A DNA stretch of 8,281 nucleotides. Source: an uncultured Oscillospiraceae bacterium. Its GTDB lineage: Bacteria > Bacillota > Clostridia > Oscillospirales > Oscillospiraceae. Positions within the stretch are counted from its first letter, which is position 1. Each line of letters begins with the position of its first letter. Position numbers and translations under genes: made by a program. Positions 5,757-8,281 of the stretch are shown piece after piece. Under the pieces are notes generated by a model. The model was given only the letters and a program-made list of their open reading frames with translations, was not told where the DNA came from and made no database searches. The stretch spans positions 1-8,281 of the forward strand of contig CALWXI010000260.1 in NCBI GenBank assembly GCA_944385455.1, given 5' to 3'.

Positions 5757-6491
5757 TCAACCCCCCAGGGACTGCCAGGCTGTCTCCAGAGCGATTTCCA
5801 TCATTTCATGGAAGGAGTCCTGCCGGTCCTGAGCGGAGAGGGCCTCCCCGGTGAAGATGTGATCGGAGATGGTGAGGATGGCCAGGGCGCGCTTGCCCAG
5901 GCGCTGGGCGGTCCAGTACAGTCCCGCCGCCTCCATCTCCAATGCCAGGATGCCGAACTTGCGGTACATGGCGCCTGCCTCGGGGTTGTCGTTGTAGAAC
6001 TGGTCGGCGGTGAACACCTGACCCACGTCCGCCCGGACGCCCAGTTTCTCCGCTGCCTCCACAGCGCTGCGCAGCAGTCCGTAGTCCGCTGTGGCGCACA
6101 GCTGGCCGGGGAAGCGGTACTGGTCGGCAAAATGGGAGTTGGTGGAGGCTCCCAGGGCGATGACCACGTCCCGGAGCTTCACGTCTTCGCCGATGCCGCC
6201 GGCGGAGCCGATGCGGATGATGGACTCCACGCCGAAGCACTGGTAGAGCTCGTAGCTGTAGATGCCCACGGAGGGCACGCCCATGCCGTGGCCCATGACG
6301 GAGATCTTCCGCCCCTTATAGGTGCCGGTATAACCCAGCATGTTGCGTACGGTGTTGAAGCACACGGGGTTCTCCAGGTAGTGTTCCGCCACGTATTTGG
6401 CCCGCAGGGGATCGCCGGGCATCAGCACGACTTTTGCAATCTGGGATTCCTCCGCCACGATGCTGGCGGAGGGACTTTCCTTCACGGCCAT
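5757..6491 (-). CDS. deoD: Purine nucleoside phosphorylase, DeoD type
   Basis: A 244-residue member of the hexameric purine nucleoside phosphorylase family, which splits purine (deoxy)ribonucleosides with phosphate into base and (deoxy)ribose-1-phosphate in the cytoplasm. Alignment by eye with E. coli DeoD has a constant offset of +6 to the mature numbering. Kept residues are MPGDPLRAK (Gly26, Arg30), Arg49, GHGM (Met70), Arg93, Ser96 and Phe165. EMEAAG (Glu185, Met186, Glu187), catalytic Asp210 and its partner Arg223 are also kept. Oddly, E. coli His4, which touches the 5'-OH of the substrate in the neighbouring subunit, falls on Ser10 here. AAGGAGGA (6498-6505) is 6 nt before the ATG. It lies 33 nt after mtnA, suggesting joint use of the sugar-1-phosphate product. 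It could be an MTA or 5'-deoxyadenosine phosphorylase; adenosine/inosine remains the default. Confidence 0.92.
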   Translation of the reverse strand: MAVKESPSASIVAEESQIAKVVLMPGDPLRAKYVAEHYLENPVCFNTVRNMLGYTGTYKGRKISVMGHGMGVPSVGIYSYELYQCFGVESIIRIGSAGGIGEDVKLRDVVIALGASTNSHFADQYRFPGQLCATADYGLLRSAVEAAEKLGVRADVGQVFTADQFYNDNPEAGAMYRKFGILALEMEAAGLYWTAQRLGKRALAILTISDHIFTGEALSAQDRQDSFHEMMEIALETAWQSLGG

Positions 6492-6524
6492 ATGCAGTCC
6501 TCCTTGTGATAAAATAGTCGGATA

Positions 6525-7586
6525 TTACGAATTGTTGTCGAACAGCGCCGCCAGGGACTGAGGATAGGGCGGGCGGCAGATGCCCTTTTCTGTGATGATG
6601 GCGGTGATGAGTTCGTGGTCCGTGACGTCGAAGGCGGGGTTGTAGCATCTCACGTCTTCGGGGGCCATGGGTGATTTGTACCACATGGAGCGGATCTCGT
6701 CCTCCGCCCGCAGCTCGATGGGAATGTGGTCCCCGTCGGGGCAGGCCATGTCGATGGTGCTGGTGGGTCCCAGGACATAGAAGGGGATGCCGTAGTGCCG
6801 GGCCAGGATGGCAACGCCGGAGGTGCCGATCTTGTTGGCGGCGTCGCCGTTGGCGGCCACCCGGTCGCAGCCCACGAAACACGCCTGCACCCAGCCGTTT
6901 TTCATCACCAGGGAGGCCATGTTGTCGCAGATCAGCGTCACATCCGCCCCGGCCCGCTGGAGCTCATAGCTGGTGAGCCGGGCGCCCTGGAGCAGGGGCC
7001 GTGTCTCGTCGGCGAACACATGCAGGGGGATTCCCTGCTCCGCCGCCAGCAGCAGCGGCCCCAGGGCGGTGCCGTAGCGGGAGGTGGCCAGAGGGCCGGC
7101 GTTGCAGTGGGTCAGCACTCCGTCTCCGGGACGCAGCAGGGAAAGGCCGTACCGGGAGATGGCGGCGCACTTGTCCATGTCGTCCTGATGAATCTCCACC
7201 GCCCTGCGGTACAGCGCCTCCAGGGCCTGCTGCCGGTCATGGGCCAGCGGCCGGGCCGCAGAGAGCATCTGTTCCACGGCCCAGGCGAGGTTCACCGCTG
7301 TGGGCCGGGCGGCGGCCAGCTCCCGGCTCAGGGTCTCCAGCCGGGGATAGAAGTCCGCCTCCGGCAGGGACCGGGCCAGTACGTATACGCCGTACGCCGC
7401 GCAGATCCCGATGGCCGGGGCGCCCCGGATCCGCAGGGACCGGATGGCTTCCACCATCTCTTCCAGGGTGGTCAGGCGGATCTCCCGCTCCTCGTTGGGC
7501 AGAAGGGTCTGGTCCAGGATGTAAAGGGCCTGCTCCGCCGGATCAAACCGGAGGTTCACGGGTACGGAGGCGTGAGAGCGGGTCAT
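6525..7586 (-). CDS. mtnA: S-methyl-5-thioribose-1-phosphate isomerase family protein (MtnA)
   Basis: A 353-residue protein of the MtnA / eIF2B-like isomerase family, close to the family's usual length. It opens the ring of 5-methylthioribose-1-phosphate to give methylthioribulose-1-phosphate. Landmarks are LDQTLLP (25-31), RGAPAIG (54-60), RPTAVNLAWA (94-103) and THCNAG with catalytic Cys161. Further on are HVFADETRPLLQGARLT (189-205), CDNMAS (220-225), VGCDRVAANGD with catalytic Asp241, NKIGT (251-255) and PAFDVT plus TAIITEKG near the end. Cys161 and Asp241 correspond to Cys160 and Asp240 of the Bacillus enzyme. The ATG at 7586 has GAGGGG 7 nt upstream; an in-frame ATG at 7601, overlapping the nitroreductase stop, has no good site. 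No mtnK, mtnP or later methionine-salvage gene is visible, so 5-deoxyribose-1-phosphate is also a possible substrate. Confidence 0.9.
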   Translation of the reverse strand: MTRSHASVPVNLRFDPAEQALYILDQTLLPNEEREIRLTTLEEMVEAIRSLRIRGAPAIGICAAYGVYVLARSLPEADFYPRLETLSRELAAARPTAVNLAWAVEQMLSAARPLAHDRQQALEALYRRAVEIHQDDMDKCAAISRYGLSLLRPGDGVLTHCNAGPLATSRYGTALGPLLLAAEQGIPLHVFADETRPLLQGARLTSYELQRAGADVTLICDNMASLVMKNGWVQACFVGCDRVAANGDAANKIGTSGVAILARHYGIPFYVLGPTSTIDMACPDGDHIPIELRAEDEIRSMWYKSPMAPEDVRCYNPAFDVTDHELITAIITEKGICRPPYPQSLAALFDNNS

Positions 7587-7597
7587 GGCGCGTCCCC

Positions 7598-8119
7598 TCA
7601 TACCCGCACGATGCGGCCGTCCCGGCGGGGCTTGGGTGCCGGCGCGGGACCGTCGGCATAGCCAAGGATGCAGTGGCCCACGCCCCGGAGTGTGGCGGGA
7701 AGGCCCCATTTTTCCAGCAGCGCCCGGCCCTCGGGCAGGTCGAAGACCTCCTCCGCCCGGTGAATCCAGCACGAGCCCACGCCCAGCGACGCGGCGGCGT
7801 TCATCAGGTTCCCCATGACCAGGGAGCCGTCCTGGCGCCAGGTGGGACGCCCGGTGTCCGCCAGCACCACCACCACGGTGGGAGCGCCATAAAAGGGTGC
7901 CGCGTCGGGCTGCCCCAGGACCCGGGCGTTGAGCCGGGAAAGCAGGGTCACCGTTTCCGGGTCCTGCACTGCCACCAGAACAGGGGACTGCATCCCCATG
8001 CCGCTGGGGGCCCAGAGGCCCGCCTCCAGAATGGCGTCCAGGGCATTCTGGTCCACCTGCCGGAGCTGATAGCTGCGGATGCTGCGGCGCTGGCGCAGTG
8101 TTTGCAGTACTTGATTCAT
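7598..8119 (-). CDS. Nitroreductase family protein, FMN-dependent
   Basis: A 173-residue nitroreductase-fold flavoprotein, a typical short length in Clostridia. RRSIRSY (11-17) and WAPSGMGMQSP (36-46) form the FMN phosphate and isoalloxazine sites. The central helix GSLVMGNLMNAAASLGVGSCWI (98-119) is the family hallmark. The C-terminal GHCILGYADG and KPRRDG (163-168) complete the FMN site. These enzymes reduce nitroaromatics, quinones or enones with NAD(P)H, but physiological substrates are often unknown. The ATG at 8119 is chosen over the in-frame GTG at 8128: AAAGGA is 10 nt from the ATG but only about 1 nt from the GTG. It is the first gene of the leftward operon, and its stop codon is 11 nt before mtnA. 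Confidence 0.88.
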   Translation of the reverse strand: MNQVLQTLRQRRSIRSYQLRQVDQNALDAILEAGLWAPSGMGMQSPVLVAVQDPETVTLLSRLNARVLGQPDAAPFYGAPTVVVVLADTGRPTWRQDGSLVMGNLMNAAASLGVGSCWIHRAEEVFDLPEGRALLEKWGLPATLRGVGHCILGYADGPAPAPKPRRDGRIVRV

Positions 8120-8158
8120 GAGAGCCACGTCCTTTCTGTATGCAGAATCTTCCCCTCC

Positions 8159-8187
8159 ATCATATCACGCTTCCGGCAAAGCGCAAA
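8159..8187 (-). promoter_or_regulatory. Extended -10 promoter of the nitroreductase-mtnA-deoD operon
   Basis: On the minus strand TGATATGAT gives an extended -10 with TATGAT (8159-8164), five of six matches to TATAAT. A weak -35 TTTGCG (8182-8187) lies 17 nt upstream. Transcription would start near 8152, with a leader of about 33 nt to the ATG at 8119. No operator or riboswitch was seen. Confidence 0.5.
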
Positions 8188-8281
8188 CCAAATCTTTCGC
8201 CGCTGCCGCCTCATATCCCCGGGAAACGGCGCATAGGATGGACCAACAAGAGGCGGGGAGTGTTGTGTGTTGAAAGGAAAC
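8188..8281. other. Intergenic end of window; upstream region of a probable rightward gene
   Basis: No complete gene. The last bases contain GAAAGGAAAC on the plus strand, which resembles a ribosome binding site, so a rightward gene may begin just past the edge. This would be divergent from the leftward operon. No clear plus-strand promoter was found. Confidence 0.3.

Noticed and set aside
5448..6509. Long plus-strand open frame of 353 codons
   Set aside because: Antisense to deoD and the hypothetical gene. Its composition is what a GC-rich gene's reverse strand produces, and the reverse reading is plainly DeoD.
7001..8236. Long plus-strand open frame of 411 codons
   Set aside because: Antisense to mtnA and the nitroreductase, very rich in Arg, Pro and Gly, with no family resemblance.
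8238..8273. Eleven-codon ORF (MDQQEAGSVVC) near the right edge
   Set aside because: It could be a leader peptide for a gene beyond the window but has no properly spaced ribosome site. It cannot be judged without the next sequence.

Overview
The window looks like chromosomal DNA from a GC-rich, low-complexity-free Firmicute, most likely a gut Clostridium relative of the Oscillospiraceae/Flavonifractor type. This is inferred from strong AGGAGG-type ribosome binding sites, sigma-A-like promoters, intrinsic terminators with long GC stems, and a Clostridia-style ECF sigma/DUF4179 anti-sigma pair. The species cannot be fixed from sequence reading alone. No phage, insertion sequence, CRISPR array, tRNA or rRNA is visible.

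Left part (1-3782): a divergent carbohydrate-metabolism locus. A truncated sugar phosphate isomerase/epimerase of the TIM-barrel type runs leftwards off the window. It is separated by a 350-bp regulatory region from a rightward run of four genes: a short-chain dehydrogenase (SDR), a divergent transaldolase-family protein, a second SDR, and a single-domain metal-binding cupin. The regulatory region holds two back-to-back sigma-A-like promoters and two candidate operator palindromes. The run ends at a strong intrinsic terminator. A plausible reading is an inducible route in which a polyol or sugar derivative is oxidised or reduced by the SDRs, epimerised, and cleaved by the Schiff-base aldolase. 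The substrate cannot be named, and no kinase, transporter or regulator lies inside the window.

Middle (3784-5453): an ECF sigma factor and its overlapping membrane-anchored anti-sigma factor, ending in a hairpin that can terminate transcription from both sides.

Right part (5460-8187): a leftward, tightly packed operon read from an extended -10 promoter near 8159. Its order is nitroreductase, mtnA-type methylthioribose-1-phosphate isomerase, deoD-type purine nucleoside phosphorylase, and a 97-residue protein I do not recognise. The phosphorylase keeps the catalytic Asp and the phosphate-binding residues. It has Ser where E. coli DeoD has His4, the residue that touches the nucleoside 5'-OH. 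Together with the adjoining mtnA, this suggests phosphorolysis of 5'-methylthioadenosine or 5'-deoxyadenosine feeding directly into the isomerase. This is the most testable new idea in the window, alongside the uncharacterised SDR-transaldolase-SDR-cupin locus.
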